A stretch of 64,000 nt of DNA from Prevotella sp. MA2016 (GTDB taxonomy: Bacteria; Bacteroidota; Bacteroidia; Bacteroidales; Bacteroidaceae): positions 611,168-675,167 of the forward strand of contig NZ_JHUW01000006.1 in the NCBI RefSeq assembly GCF_000619825.1, read 5' to 3'. Position numbers and translations under genes: made by a program. Shown in pieces: positions 1 to 9,053 of this stretch (position 1 is its first letter; each line of letters starts with the position of its first letter). Under the pieces are notes generated by a model. The model ran no database searches and was not told where the DNA came from. It saw only the letters and a list, made by a program, of their open reading frames with translations.

Positions 1-43
1 CCATGTGTTAGATCTGGATAAGCCCTACACGGAAATTGGATAG

Positions 44-808
44 TTATAATTCCAATTTGAATTCTATTTCACGTTTTTTCTGGTACCGCTGCCAGAACTC
101 GGCACGCGCTTTCATTGTGATGGCCGTGCATGTAGCAGGGTCGAAATGGCGCGCACGGGCATATTCCTCTACCAATAGTTGGATGAACGCCTTGGGGCCC
201 CATAAGCGACAGAAACTTTTGCACCCTTCCTGCATGTTGACAGCACCAAAGCGCATGCGGTTGATATCTACCGATGAGAAATGGTAGGTGCCGTTGGCAT
301 CGATATCCCATAGGATATTGCCTGGTGAATAGTCGAGATGCAGCACCTCGTGATCATGCATATAGGCGGTGTATCTGGCCAGAGCTTTTGCCAAGGGGTC
401 ATAGACATCCGGAGTGGCGTCGCCTAGCTCGTAGAGCAGATGGCGATAGGGGCATTGCCGACTGATAAAATAGCTATGCTGAAGAAGTCCGGCGGCATTG
501 CGATATTCGATATAGGCCACGGCCTCAGGCGTCTCAATCCCTTTGGCCAGCAGAATGGCTGGATAGGTGAAAGCGCGCACCCCTTTGGGCTTGCGGATAC
601 CCGATGAGTATATCAGATTATTCAGCAGACGTGGTTTCTGAAATCGTTTCACGTTGAGCTGTGTGCCATCCTCGGCTTCGAAGAGTTTAATGAGATTTCG
701 GCGACCGCCATAGATATAGGTCCCTTCTTGTTCCATGATGGCTGGTATCTGCAGGATGTAATTGCGCAGATACTCATATTTGGGGTTGATGAATACTTTC
801 TTTTTCAT
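44..808 (-). CDS. Lipopolysaccharide (Kdo/WaaP-type) kinase family protein
   Basis: A 254-residue protein of the small eukaryotic-like LPS kinase group that phosphorylates Kdo or inner-core heptose at the inner membrane face. The kinase catalytic loop is visible as H157-L-D159-Y-S-P-G-N164, and the metal-binding Asp lies in VDINRM near D181. The N-terminal half (residues 30-100) has the G-rich YGGRRNL strand and a likely Lys (K54). No signal peptide or membrane segment is seen, as expected for a cytoplasmic enzyme. It starts 8 bp after the stop of the acyltransferase gene upstream, so the two are probably co-transcribed and both act on lipid A-core. Kdo kinase (KdkA) is the likeliest identity, but the exact phosphate acceptor cannot be read from sequence. 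Confidence 0.8.
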   Translation of the reverse strand: MKKKVFINPKYEYLRNYILQIPAIMEQEGTYIYGGRRNLIKLFEAEDGTQLNVKRFQKPRLLNNLIYSSGIRKPKGVRAFTYPAILLAKGIETPEAVAYIEYRNAAGLLQHSYFISRQCPYRHLLYELGDATPDVYDPLAKALARYTAYMHDHEVLHLDYSPGNILWDIDANGTYHFSSVDINRMRFGAVNMQEGCKSFCRLWGPKAFIQLLVEEYARARHFDPATCTAITMKARAEFWQRYQKKREIEFKLEL

Positions 809-816
809 GATGCTCG

Positions 817-1791
817 CTATGCTCTGGGGATAACCTTTCCGTTCTTAATTTCAAATCGCTTGTCGAATGCTTCATGGGTGCGCTTCCATCGGTTGTGCGT
901 CCAAAGATAGTAGGCGGGTTGCTGTTGGATGCTGTTCTCCAACATCTGGAAGAACTTACGCGTGATAGCGTTGTCGGCTTCCTTGGCAGCTTCAGATGAG
1001 AGCAGACGGAAAGTGCATATATACTGGCCTCGGCGTGGGCGCTGCATATCCACGTAGAACACGGCATCGTTCATCTTCTGCATGATGCGCTCGCCGCCAG
1101 TGAACACAGCCGTGTCGTGGTTCAGGAAATCTAGCCACAGGTGCATATTCTCCCATTTGGGGGCCTGGTCGCTGATATAGCCGAACAGCGAACGACGGTT
1201 CTCATGACGGTAATCAACCAGAAAACGTAAGATATCCTTTTTGGGTATACACACACCACCATGCTTCGAGCGCAGGTTGATAAACAAACGGTCGAAGGCC
1301 TTGTTATAGAGTGGGTGGTAGATAAGTCCCATGGCAGCTTGAGGATACTGCTTGAAAGCCAGTCCTGAGGCCGAGAGCCACTCCCAGTTGCAATAGTGCC
1401 CCAGGATGGCAGAGCAGTTGCGCCCCTCGTCGAACACCTTCTCTAGTTCCTCAACACCTCTGAACTCGATATGTTCCAGCAGTTGCTCGTTTGAGATGCT
1501 CAGCAGTTTAAAGGTCTCGAAGATATAATCGCAAAACCAATGATAGAACTGGCGTTCGATGAGGCGTAGTTCGGTCTTGCTCTTCTGTGGAAACGACGAT
1601 GTGAGGTTGCGCCATACCACGCGCCGGCGGTATCTCGCCAGGTGAAATACCAAGATGAACATGATGTCGGCCAGCAGGTAGAGGCATTTGAAGGGTAGCA
1701 GAGATAGCAAATAAACAAATGCATATAGCAGGTAGTAGGCTATCAAAGTACCCAAGCGACTGATCGGGCCAAATATTTCTTTTATCGCCAT
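817..1791 (-). CDS. Lipid A biosynthesis acyltransferase (LpxL/HtrB-like)
   Basis: A 324-residue lysophospholipid acyltransferase family protein that adds a secondary acyl chain to lipid A at the inner membrane. The start is placed at the ATG at 1791 (MAIKEIFG): a longer frame exists upstream but would run through the promoter box at 1810-1817. The N-terminus has one hydrophobic segment (about residues 10-45). The acyltransferase HX4(D/E) motif is GHYCNWEW, with Glu as the acid, as I recall for Bacteroidetes homologues. GLIYHPLYNKAFDRL and a later FGYISDQAP match the family's conserved blocks. The LPS kinase gene follows 8 bp downstream. The position acylated and the acyl chain used cannot be told. 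Confidence 0.85.
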   Translation of the reverse strand: MAIKEIFGPISRLGTLIAYYLLYAFVYLLSLLPFKCLYLLADIMFILVFHLARYRRRVVWRNLTSSFPQKSKTELRLIERQFYHWFCDYIFETFKLLSISNEQLLEHIEFRGVEELEKVFDEGRNCSAILGHYCNWEWLSASGLAFKQYPQAAMGLIYHPLYNKAFDRLFINLRSKHGGVCIPKKDILRFLVDYRHENRRSLFGYISDQAPKWENMHLWLDFLNHDTAVFTGGERIMQKMNDAVFYVDMQRPRRGQYICTFRLLSSEAAKEADNAITRKFFQMLENSIQQQPAYYLWTHNRWKRTHEAFDKRFEIKNGKVIPRA

Positions 1792-1809
1792 ATTCTTCAA
1801 ATTTTGGTG

Positions 1810-1817
1810 CAAAGATA
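1810..1817 (-). promoter_or_regulatory. Bacteroidetes -7 box (TATCTTTG) for the acyltransferase-kinase operon
   Basis: On the minus strand this is TATCTTTG, matching TAnnTTTG, 18 bases before the ATG at 1791. No clear -33 TTTG is seen 19-21 bp upstream. It lies back to back with the rightward box at 1840-1847. Confidence 0.6.
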
Positions 1818-1839
1818 CAAATAATTCGTCATTTTTTAG

Positions 1840-1847
1840 TACCTTTG
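1840..1847 (+). promoter_or_regulatory. Bacteroidetes -7 box (TACCTTTG) for the deacetylase-GT2-LTA operon
   Basis: TACCTTTG matches TAnnTTTG and sits 24 bases before the ATG at 1872. A convincing -33 element is absent. With the box at 1810-1817 it makes a compact divergent promoter of about 80 bp. Confidence 0.6.
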
Positions 1848-1871
1848 CCCCACAAAATATAAAATTACTAT

Positions 1872-2651
1872 ATGATATTACTGAGTTTTGATACCGAAGA
1901 GTTTGATGTGCCGCGCGAACATGGCGTGGACTTCTCTCTAGAGGCTGGCATGAAAGTGTCGAAAGAAGGTACGAACCGTATTCTGGATGTGTTGAAGCAG
2001 AATGGTGTGAAAGCCACTTTCTTCTGCACAGGTAACTTTGCTGAGAACGCACCCGAGGTGATGCAGCGTATTATGGACGAGGGGCATGAGGTGGCCTGTC
2101 ATGGTGTGGACCACTGGCAACCTACTGAGACCGACTTTGTACGCTCAAAGGAAATCGTGGAAAGGGTAACAGGCCGACAGGTGTATGGCTATCGTCAGCC
2201 ACGCATGTTTCCTGTGGTGGAATCAGAGATAAAACGTGCCGGCTATCGCTATAACTCAAGTTTGAACCCAGCTTTTATCCCTGGCAGATATATGCACTTG
2301 ACGGCGCCACGCACCTGGTTTATGAAAGACGGTGTGATGCAAATCCCTGCATCGGTGTCGCCATGGCTCAGATTCCCTCTGTTCTGGCTCTCACTGCACA
2401 ACCTGCCAGAGGGCTTGTATCACTGGTTGGTAAAGAGAGTGCTGAAGCATGATGGCTATTTCGTAACTTATTTCCACCCCTGGGAGTTCTACGACCTGAA
2501 AGAGCATCCGGAATTCAAGATGCCTTTTATCATCAAGAACCATAGCGGTCGCCAGATGATGGATCGACTGGACCGACTGGTGAAGATGCTATTGGCACAG
2601 GGACATGAGTTTATTACTTATACAGAATTTGTAAACAAACAGAAGATATGA
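1872..2651 (+). CDS. NodB-type polysaccharide deacetylase family protein
   Basis: A 259-residue carbohydrate esterase 4 (NodB fold) protein. Motif 1 is SFDTEEF (D7), the metal-binding motif 2 is H77-G-V-D-H81, motif 3 is GYRQPRMF (R108), and the late motif is FHPWEF (H202). The HPWEF block is like deacetylases linked to exopolysaccharide and glycolipid synthesis. There is no signal peptide, so it acts in the cytoplasm or at the inner membrane surface. It overlaps the GT2 gene by four bases (ATGA), which suggests translational coupling. An ArnD-like role, deacylating an undecaprenyl-phosphate amino sugar made by the adjacent GT2, is a reasonable inference, but the substrate is unproven. Confidence 0.8.
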   Translation: MILLSFDTEEFDVPREHGVDFSLEAGMKVSKEGTNRILDVLKQNGVKATFFCTGNFAENAPEVMQRIMDEGHEVACHGVDHWQPTETDFVRSKEIVERVTGRQVYGYRQPRMFPVVESEIKRAGYRYNSSLNPAFIPGRYMHLTAPRTWFMKDGVMQIPASVSPWLRFPLFWLSLHNLPEGLYHWLVKRVLKHDGYFVTYFHPWEFYDLKEHPEFKMPFIIKNHSGRQMMDRLDRLVKMLLAQGHEFITYTEFVNKQKI

Positions 2652-3589
2652 TAAGACTGGCAACTGTTTCGCCCTGTTACAACGAAGAGGACGTGCTGAA
2701 GCAATCAGTGGCGCAACTGACTGAGTTGTTCAACCAGATGGTGAAAGAGAAACTCATCAGTAGTGACTCGATGATGGTGTTTGTGAATGATGGCAGTAGA
2801 GATCGCACTTGGCAGATCATACAAGAACTGCATCAGGAGAACAGCTATGTAAGAGGAATCAACCTGGCGCGTAACGTGGGGCACCAGAATGCCATCATGG
2901 CAGGTATGATGACTGCCAAGGACTGGGCAGATGCTGTGGTGACCATCGATGCCGACCTGCAAGATGATATCGCCTGCATCCCACAGATGGTGAAACATCT
3001 GGAAGAGGGTAGCGATATCGTGTACGGCGTAAAGGTGTCGCGACAGGCTGATCCTGTGATGAAGCGCCTCTCGGCACAGGCTTTCTATAAACTGCAGGCC
3101 TCGATGGGCGTGGAGAGCGTGTTCAACCATGCCGACTTCCGTTTGATGAGTAAGCGCGCACTCAACATGCTGGCCGACTATAAGGAGCATAACTTGTATC
3201 TGCGCGGACTGATACCACAGATAGGACTACAGTCAACAACAGTAGATGACGTGATAGGCGAACGACAGGCGGGTGCCTCGAAATACACATTGCACAAGAT
3301 GCTGAGTCTGGCCTTGGACGGCATCACCTCTTTTAGTGTGAAACCGCTCTACATGATTCTCTACTTAGGTGTGGTATTTCTGATCATCAGTTTCTGCATT
3401 GCCATCTATGTGCTGCACGCGCTGGTTGTACACACGGCCGTGCCTGGTTGGGCTTCGCTGATACTTTCGGTCTGGATGACCAGCGGATTCCTCATGGTGG
3501 GCGTAGGTATCGTAGGAGTATATATCGGTAAAATTTATAAAGAGGTGAAGGCTCGCCCACTGTATCATATTCAGGAGATATTGGATTAA
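2648..3589 (+). CDS. GT2 polyprenyl-phosphate glycosyltransferase (ArnC/GtrB/DPM-like)
   Basis: A 313-residue family 2 glycosyltransferase. The N-terminal GT-A domain has the entry motif VSPCYNEED, the acceptor-region block NLARNVGHQNAIMAG, and the metal-binding DADLQDD. Two membrane segments follow at the C-terminus (about residues 235-260 and 270-300), the layout of ArnC, GtrB and dolichol-phosphate mannose synthases that charge a polyprenyl-phosphate with one sugar on the cytoplasmic side. It overlaps the deacetylase by 4 bp and is followed 4 bp later by the LTA-synthase-like gene. This supports a pathway of sugar-lipid synthesis, deacylation, then transfer by a GT39 enzyme. Confidence 0.85.
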   Translation: MIRLATVSPCYNEEDVLKQSVAQLTELFNQMVKEKLISSDSMMVFVNDGSRDRTWQIIQELHQENSYVRGINLARNVGHQNAIMAGMMTAKDWADAVVTIDADLQDDIACIPQMVKHLEEGSDIVYGVKVSRQADPVMKRLSAQAFYKLQASMGVESVFNHADFRLMSKRALNMLADYKEHNLYLRGLIPQIGLQSTTVDDVIGERQAGASKYTLHKMLSLALDGITSFSVKPLYMILYLGVVFLIISFCIAIYVLHALVVHTAVPGWASLILSVWMTSGFLMVGVGIVGVYIGKIYKEVKARPLYHIQEILD

Positions 3590-3593
3590 GACT

Positions 3594-5507
3594 ATGCGAC
3601 GTTTTCGTCTTTCGATTTTATTTTTGTTGTGTGCCCATGTGATGGGATTGCTGTTCACCACATTGTTTCGTGGGGCAGAATATGTGGCGCTGCATGGCAC
3701 TATGGCGGTGCAGACTGATGCCAGTGCCTGGGGCGCTTTTGTGCGGGGCGTGTGGTTCGACAATGTGGTGGCATGCTATATCCTGACACTGCCTTTGCTG
3801 GTGCTGATGGTGGCAGCCTGCTGCAACCGTTTTGAGCGCGGATGGCGCCGCTTTGTGCAGGGATGGTACGTGGCGCTCTATACACTCGTGATGGCTATCT
3901 CGGCTTCCAACATCCCTTATTATGCTTATTTCGCTAAGAACATCAACTCATCGATATTCAACTGGTTTGGTTATGCCAACACTACGGCTGGCATGGTGGT
4001 GGGCGAGTCGTCATACTGGCTCTACATCGCTTTGTTTGTGGTGGCGGTGGGCGCATTTGCATGGGCTATGCTGTGGTTGCGCCGATGTTTCGACGCGCTG
4101 ATAGCGCAGGCACCACAGGAGTCGCTGACGGGTAAAACCATTGCCTGGCGTGTCGTGGCTACGCTCTGCCTGGCAGGGCTCTGCGTGTTTGGCATCCGTG
4201 GGCGTGTGGGCTATAATCCCATCAAGGTGAGCGAGGCCTACTACTGTCAGGATCCATTCCTCAACCAGTTGGGTATCGCTCCAACCTTCAACCTGCTGAC
4301 CAGCTGGATGGACGACATGCGTCCAGAGAACCGTGAGCTGCACCTTATGGCTTATGACGAAGCTATCACTTATGCCCGACAGCAATTGGGCATACAGGGA
4401 GCGGTGGATTCTGCGGATGTACTGAAACGGCATGTGGCGCCCGACTCTATACAGCGCCGACCCAACATCGTGATTATCCTGATGGAGTCGATGTCGGCTT
4501 CGTTCCTCCATGCGTTGGGGCAGCGCGAGGAGGTGACACCCACGTTGGATAGTCTGTATCACTGCTCGTGGGCTTTCACAAACTGTTACTCGGCTGGCAT
4601 CCATACCAACCATGGTCTGACGGCTTCGCTCTACTCTTTTCCTGCCTTGATGAAACGCAATCTGATGAAGGGCACTGTGACACCACGGCGCCACGGACTG
4701 CCATCGGTGCTGAAGCAGTTGGGCTATCACAACATGTTCTTTATGACCCACGAGTCGCAATATGATAATATGAATGCCTTCTTCCGTACCAATGGCTACG
4801 ATGCTGTGTATGCGCAGGAGGACTATCCGATGAATGAGCGTGTGAATGCGTTCGGTGTGAGCGACCATTTCCTGTTTGACTATGGACTACAGCGTATCAA
4901 CGAGGCCGACAAGCAACAAGCACCGTGGATGGCCACACTGCTCACGGTGAGCAACCATCCGCCTTATGTGATACCCGACTGGTTCAAACCTAAATCGCAC
5001 AACGAGGAAATGCAAATAGTGGAGTATGCCGACTGGTGTATCGGTAATTTCCTGGCTAAGGCACGACAGGAGAAATGGTACGACAACACGTTGTTTGTAA
5101 TCATGGCCGATCATGGTAAGATAGTAGGACAGGTGGACTCAGAACTGCCTGAATCCTATAATCATATTCCGCTCATCATCTTCGGACCTGGCGTTACGCC
5201 ACAGCTGTCTGACCAACTGGCCATGCAGGTGGATGTGATGCCTACTGTACTGGGACTGTTGGGCGCTGAATACGACTTCGACGGCTTTGGTGTGAACCTG
5301 TTGAAAACACAGAGAGACATGGTGTTCTATACAGCCGACGACCAAGTGGCTGCACGTGATAAGAGTGGACGTTTCGTATATCTGCCTGCTACAGGTCAGA
5401 GCTTCAAGGAGGGTAAGCCCACCACCAGTCATGAGGCTCTAAAAAAATATGTATTCGGCATGATTCAAACAGCCGAATACATGATGCGCCGACAACACGA
5501 CGACTAA
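3594..5507 (+). CDS. LTA synthase family (sulfatase-fold) phospho-group transferase, first copy
   Basis: A 637-residue inner-membrane enzyme with about five N-terminal transmembrane segments (residues 1-200) and a periplasmic alkaline-phosphatase-fold domain. Active-site elements are visible: E298 in LMESMS, the nucleophile Thr343 in HGLTAS, and the DH pair in MADHGK. Family members move phosphoglycerol or phosphoethanolamine onto glycolipids, lipid A or glycans. It is third in the operon with the deacetylase and GT2. A hairpin terminator follows directly at 5513-5542. The donor and acceptor are unknown. A second paralogue lies at 7245-9053 on the other strand. Confidence 0.85.
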   Translation: MRRFRLSILFLLCAHVMGLLFTTLFRGAEYVALHGTMAVQTDASAWGAFVRGVWFDNVVACYILTLPLLVLMVAACCNRFERGWRRFVQGWYVALYTLVMAISASNIPYYAYFAKNINSSIFNWFGYANTTAGMVVGESSYWLYIALFVVAVGAFAWAMLWLRRCFDALIAQAPQESLTGKTIAWRVVATLCLAGLCVFGIRGRVGYNPIKVSEAYYCQDPFLNQLGIAPTFNLLTSWMDDMRPENRELHLMAYDEAITYARQQLGIQGAVDSADVLKRHVAPDSIQRRPNIVIILMESMSASFLHALGQREEVTPTLDSLYHCSWAFTNCYSAGIHTNHGLTASLYSFPALMKRNLMKGTVTPRRHGLPSVLKQLGYHNMFFMTHESQYDNMNAFFRTNGYDAVYAQEDYPMNERVNAFGVSDHFLFDYGLQRINEADKQQAPWMATLLTVSNHPPYVIPDWFKPKSHNEEMQIVEYADWCIGNFLAKARQEKWYDNTLFVIMADHGKIVGQVDSELPESYNHIPLIIFGPGVTPQLSDQLAMQVDVMPTVLGLLGAEYDFDGFGVNLLKTQRDMVFYTADDQVAARDKSGRFVYLPATGQSFKEGKPTTSHEALKKYVFGMIQTAEYMMRRQHDD

Positions 5508-5512
5508 TAGCT

Positions 5513-5542
5513 GCGCCCTAAGCCACAACGGCTTAGGGGCGC
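5513..5542. terminator. Bidirectional hairpin terminator between convergent genes
   Basis: The arms 5513-5524 and 5530-5542 pair with GCGCC..TAAGCC against its complement over 12 bp, with one bulged base and a 5-nt loop. It lies 6 bp after the rightward LTA-synthase-like stop. It also contains the stop codon of the leftward ArnT-like gene (5533-5535) in its right arm. Confidence 0.8.
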
Positions 5543-7227
5543 TTAAACTTATATACCTGCATCTGGCGCTTGCCAAGTTCGTGGTATAACTCCATCTCAT
5601 AACCTTCTGCCTGGAATGCCTGCATGTTGCGCTCGGCATCAGTCTTGGTGATGAGCAGGAACCCTTCTTGAGGTTTCTGCAGATGGAAACTCTCAATACG
5701 ATTGCCTAAGTAGAAGTTCACCTCGAAGAAGTGAACAGGGTCACCCTTGGCTTTCACACCCTCCTCGATATACTCGTAGAGCGTGCCCATGCTGGCTGGC
5801 ACATGACGGTCGAGATCAGCAGCAACCTCTTTCACCGACTTGGTGTTGAGAACGGTAGGGATGATAGCGCCATCAAGGGCATAATAGATGCTGAAGGTGA
5901 GTGCTAACACCGTCCAGATATTCTTGTTGTGGGTGGCAAACCAATAAATACCCAACACTGTGGGTAGAACGAGGAGTGCCAACTGCACGGGATGACTGAG
6001 CTGTTGCAGGGCTTGCAGCATCAGGATATTGTCGGCTGCATGCTTACCTGTACCGAAAATGCTCTCAGGCACCAGTCTGCCCTTCACGATCAGGAACACC
6101 ACCAGAAGCAGCATGCCTAATACAGACAATATGCTGCCATAGATACGTACAACAGGCTTCTGCTGGTTCTCAAGCCACTGCACGTAGCGGGCGATGAAAT
6201 AGCCGATGAAAGGATAGATTGGCATGAGATACACAGAACGCTTGCTCTGGGGGATGCAATAGAACACAAAGATGGTGATGATGGCCGTGAGGGCAAACAG
6301 ATCAACATCCTTGAGTTGGCGCACCCACTGCACCAGGCGCTGCCACCAACCTTGCATCACAGGGCGGCGGTACTGGATAAAGCACAGCGAGATGAGAAGC
6401 ATGAGCATCCAGGGCACGTAGCCGGCAAATACAGTGATGAAGTTATAATACCAAGGTTCAACGCATGAGTTGTAGCCCATGGTGTTGGTCATACGACCGA
6501 TATTCTCTTCGTACATCAGGTCGAGGAACTCCTGCCCACCTTGTTGCCAGGCAAAGAAGAACCAGATGGCATAGGGGATGAGTGAGAGCACGCCCCAAGC
6601 CAGCATCAGGAAGAATGTCTTGAAGAAGTTGACACCGCGTAGCAGCATCACACAACCGATGACCATGCAGGGAATGATAGAGCCTACAGGTCCCTTGGTG
6701 AGTGTGCCTAACCCCATGAGCAGGATGGCCAGCAGGGGTATACCGCGCATGCCGTTCTCATACCACCGGTACAGCAGATACAGGGCGCATACGGTGAGCA
6801 TGGTGAGCACCATATCCACACGACAGTTGGCACCTGCTCTATGCAGTTCGAAACTGGTGAAGGCGATGAGTGCTGCCAGCATGGCAGTGCGCGTGGTGGT
6901 GCGCTTGCGGAAGAAGCAGAATCCCCACAGTGTCATGACTATCAAGGCGATAGCTGAAGGGATGCGCGAGGTGGCCTCTGTCACCTCACCGCCAATAGCT
7001 GAAACGGCAGCCACACACCAGTGGAAGAAAGGTGGCTTATAAGCCATCTCACCACCGTTGTTGCGAGGTAATGTCCAGTTATCAGTGGCTAGCATAGAGT
7101 ATGAAACGATAGCCTCACGTGGCTCACCCTTCGTGTGATACTCTGGTAAGCCCAGGAAGGGAAGCAGTGTGATGCAACAAATGACGAGTAGCACTAAGAA
7201 AGTGCGATTGGCAAGCATTGATTTCAT
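5533..7227 (-). CDS. ArnT-like GT39 glycosyltransferase
   Basis: A 564-residue polytopic inner-membrane protein with about ten to twelve hydrophobic segments. It belongs to the GT39/ArnT (PMT) superfamily that takes a sugar from undecaprenyl-phosphate and adds it to lipid A or another acceptor on the periplasmic side. The first periplasmic loop has the family signature around LPEYHTKGEPREAI and LPRNNGGEMAYKPPFFHW, with the catalytic-type acidic residue and a Lys-Pro-Pro block as in ArnT. It is last in the leftward miaB operon, 17 bp after the second LTA-synthase-like gene. Its last codons and stop lie in the terminator stem. Together with the GT2 and deacetylase across the terminator it forms an ArnC/ArnD/ArnT-like set. 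Confidence 0.85.
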   Translation of the reverse strand: MKSMLANRTFLVLLVICCITLLPFLGLPEYHTKGEPREAIVSYSMLATDNWTLPRNNGGEMAYKPPFFHWCVAAVSAIGGEVTEATSRIPSAIALIVMTLWGFCFFRKRTTTRTAMLAALIAFTSFELHRAGANCRVDMVLTMLTVCALYLLYRWYENGMRGIPLLAILLMGLGTLTKGPVGSIIPCMVIGCVMLLRGVNFFKTFFLMLAWGVLSLIPYAIWFFFAWQQGGQEFLDLMYEENIGRMTNTMGYNSCVEPWYYNFITVFAGYVPWMLMLLISLCFIQYRRPVMQGWWQRLVQWVRQLKDVDLFALTAIITIFVFYCIPQSKRSVYLMPIYPFIGYFIARYVQWLENQQKPVVRIYGSILSVLGMLLLVVFLIVKGRLVPESIFGTGKHAADNILMLQALQQLSHPVQLALLVLPTVLGIYWFATHNKNIWTVLALTFSIYYALDGAIIPTVLNTKSVKEVAADLDRHVPASMGTLYEYIEEGVKAKGDPVHFFEVNFYLGNRIESFHLQKPQEGFLLITKTDAERNMQAFQAEGYEMELYHELGKRQMQVYKFKRP

Positions 7228-7244
7228 ATTTCGTTTTTTTATCG

Positions 7245-9053
7245 TTATCTTTCTTTCAAATCATTAGTTGTCTTTTGCAGGATGGCCTTGCTCACCTTCA
7301 GCATGCGGTCGGCATCCTTGCTGTCGCGTTTGATGAAGCGGTTGGCATCGAAATCATAAAGAATGAAACCAGTAGAGTCGATCATCGACTGTGCATTGTT
7401 GTAGTTGTGTACGGCCATTGGGTAGCGGTAGGTGCTGCTCAGCACGTCGCGGCTGAAAGTGAAGTCGTCGTGGCTTTTTCCTAACTGTCCTAACAGGGTT
7501 GCTGCCAGGTCGCTCTGGTTGCATATCTTATCTATGCGCTTGGGGGCCTTTACAACACCGCCTGTCCACACCACGGGGATGAGATTGCGTAAGGGCTTGG
7601 TCTCGTCGAGCTGTTGGTATTGAATACCATGGTCGGGCAGCATCACAACGAGTGTGTTATCCCAGACAGGGCTCTGCTTCAGTTTGTCGATAAAGGTGCC
7701 GATACACTGGTCCAGATAGTAGAAGGCATTCTGTATCTCGTCGTCAAACTGACTGACGGGCACCTCCCATGGCTCATGACTGCTCAAGGTTGAGAAACCG
7801 ATGAGGTATGGTTGTTGGATGGTGGTAGCCATCTGATAGACGGTCTCGAAGGTGACATCGTCGGCTACACCCCATTTGGAGGTGACCTGACTCTTGGGAT
7901 AGTCGTCCATACTGGTGAGATGGTCCCAGCCAGTAGCTATCAGGTAACCGCGCATATTGGTGAAGTTGATGTCGCCACCATACAGATAGTGTGTCTGATA
8001 GTTGGCTTGTTTGAGGGTCTTGGCAATAGAGGGCATCGTCTGACTCTTGTCAGGCATCTTCATCACCGACACATTTGGGAACGACGGCCAACCGCTCAGG
8101 GTGCAGACAGTACCGCGGTCGGTGCGCCAGGAGTTGCCATAGCACTGTGTAAAACAGATACCTTCATTGGCTATCTGACTGAATCGTGGCATGGTCTCTG
8201 GATGTCCGCCCAACTCTGTGAACACGGCACCACAACTCTCCAACAGGATGACAATCACGTTGGGATGCTGGGTGGTGAGCAGAGTGTCGATACCCACACT
8301 CTCTGTGGTATAGACATCTTTGAGGATGCCATCCATTTCCTCGGGCTCGAAATAGTTGTAATGATAATAATCATCTTCGCCATGCTCGAACGACGAGAGA
8401 AAACTGAACACGGGGTTGACAGCTGAGTGATTGAGAAACAGCTGCTGTGAAAAGAACACCTGACCAGTATTGGTGGTTGACTCGCTGACGCCACCCCGGA
8501 TGCCTATCACCATCAGGGGGATGCTGAGGATATAGATGATAAGCTCTGTCAGCTTCTGCTTGGTGGGCATGCTTATCTTGACAGGGAACCTGTGTCTGTA
8601 ACCATCAAAAATGATGATGGTAGCTATGGCGATGGCCAGGAACCGCCAGATGAGATAGGTGGTGGAGACACTGGCTGCCATCTCATTGGGGCTCTCAAGA
8701 TACTGCAGGCATGTGGCGTTGAGTTTGAAACCCCAGAAAGGATAGAGACTTGTGTCGGCCACAAAGGCCAGCGCAAAAGCCAATGAGATAATCAGAAAAT
8801 AGACTTGTAGCAACTTATTGAGCCATTTGTGCCAATACCATATCTGTACAGCGCACAGTAAGAAAGGCACAATCAGGAAATAGAGGGCTGTGGAGAGGTC
8901 GAGGCCCAAACCATGCTGCACCACTTGGCACACATCGTTTATGCCATACTCATGGTCTTCGCCGCAAAGCAGCATAAAGGCTACCTTGGCTAAGACAAAG
9001 ACCACAACAGTCCATAGATATGTCCTGATAAGGAAACTAACTCTGCATTTCAT
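7245..9053 (-). CDS. LTA synthase family (sulfatase-fold) phospho-group transferase, second copy
   Basis: A 602-residue membrane enzyme with about five N-terminal membrane segments (residues 8-190) and a periplasmic sulfatase-like domain. Catalytic residues visible are E272 in LLESCG, Thr315 in TDRGT, and the DH pair in LPDHGI. It is clearly a paralogue of the 3594-5507 gene but diverged, with different motifs around the nucleophile. Its start overlaps the end of the ABC transporter gene by 17 bp, so it is part of that operon. The likely role is adding phosphoethanolamine or phosphoglycerol to an envelope glycolipid, possibly one exported by the adjacent flippase. Confidence 0.85.
   Translation of the reverse strand: MKCRVSFLIRTYLWTVVVFVLAKVAFMLLCGEDHEYGINDVCQVVQHGLGLDLSTALYFLIVPFLLCAVQIWYWHKWLNKLLQVYFLIISLAFALAFVADTSLYPFWGFKLNATCLQYLESPNEMAASVSTTYLIWRFLAIAIATIIIFDGYRHRFPVKISMPTKQKLTELIIYILSIPLMVIGIRGGVSESTTNTGQVFFSQQLFLNHSAVNPVFSFLSSFEHGEDDYYHYNYFEPEEMDGILKDVYTTESVGIDTLLTTQHPNVIVILLESCGAVFTELGGHPETMPRFSQIANEGICFTQCYGNSWRTDRGTVCTLSGWPSFPNVSVMKMPDKSQTMPSIAKTLKQANYQTHYLYGGDINFTNMRGYLIATGWDHLTSMDDYPKSQVTSKWGVADDVTFETVYQMATTIQQPYLIGFSTLSSHEPWEVPVSQFDDEIQNAFYYLDQCIGTFIDKLKQSPVWDNTLVVMLPDHGIQYQQLDETKPLRNLIPVVWTGGVVKAPKRIDKICNQSDLAATLLGQLGKSHDDFTFSRDVLSSTYRYPMAVHNYNNAQSMIDSTGFILYDFDANRFIKRDSKDADRMLKVSKAILQKTTNDLKER

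Noticed and set aside
1792..2052. N-terminal extension of the LpxL-like acyltransferase
   Set aside because: The extra 87 codons cross the promoter boxes and the start of the divergent deacetylase gene and have no family similarity.
4011..4868. A 285-codon open frame on the minus strand
   Set aside because: It is antisense to the conserved catalytic region of the LTA-synthase-like gene and has a shadow-like, His-rich composition.
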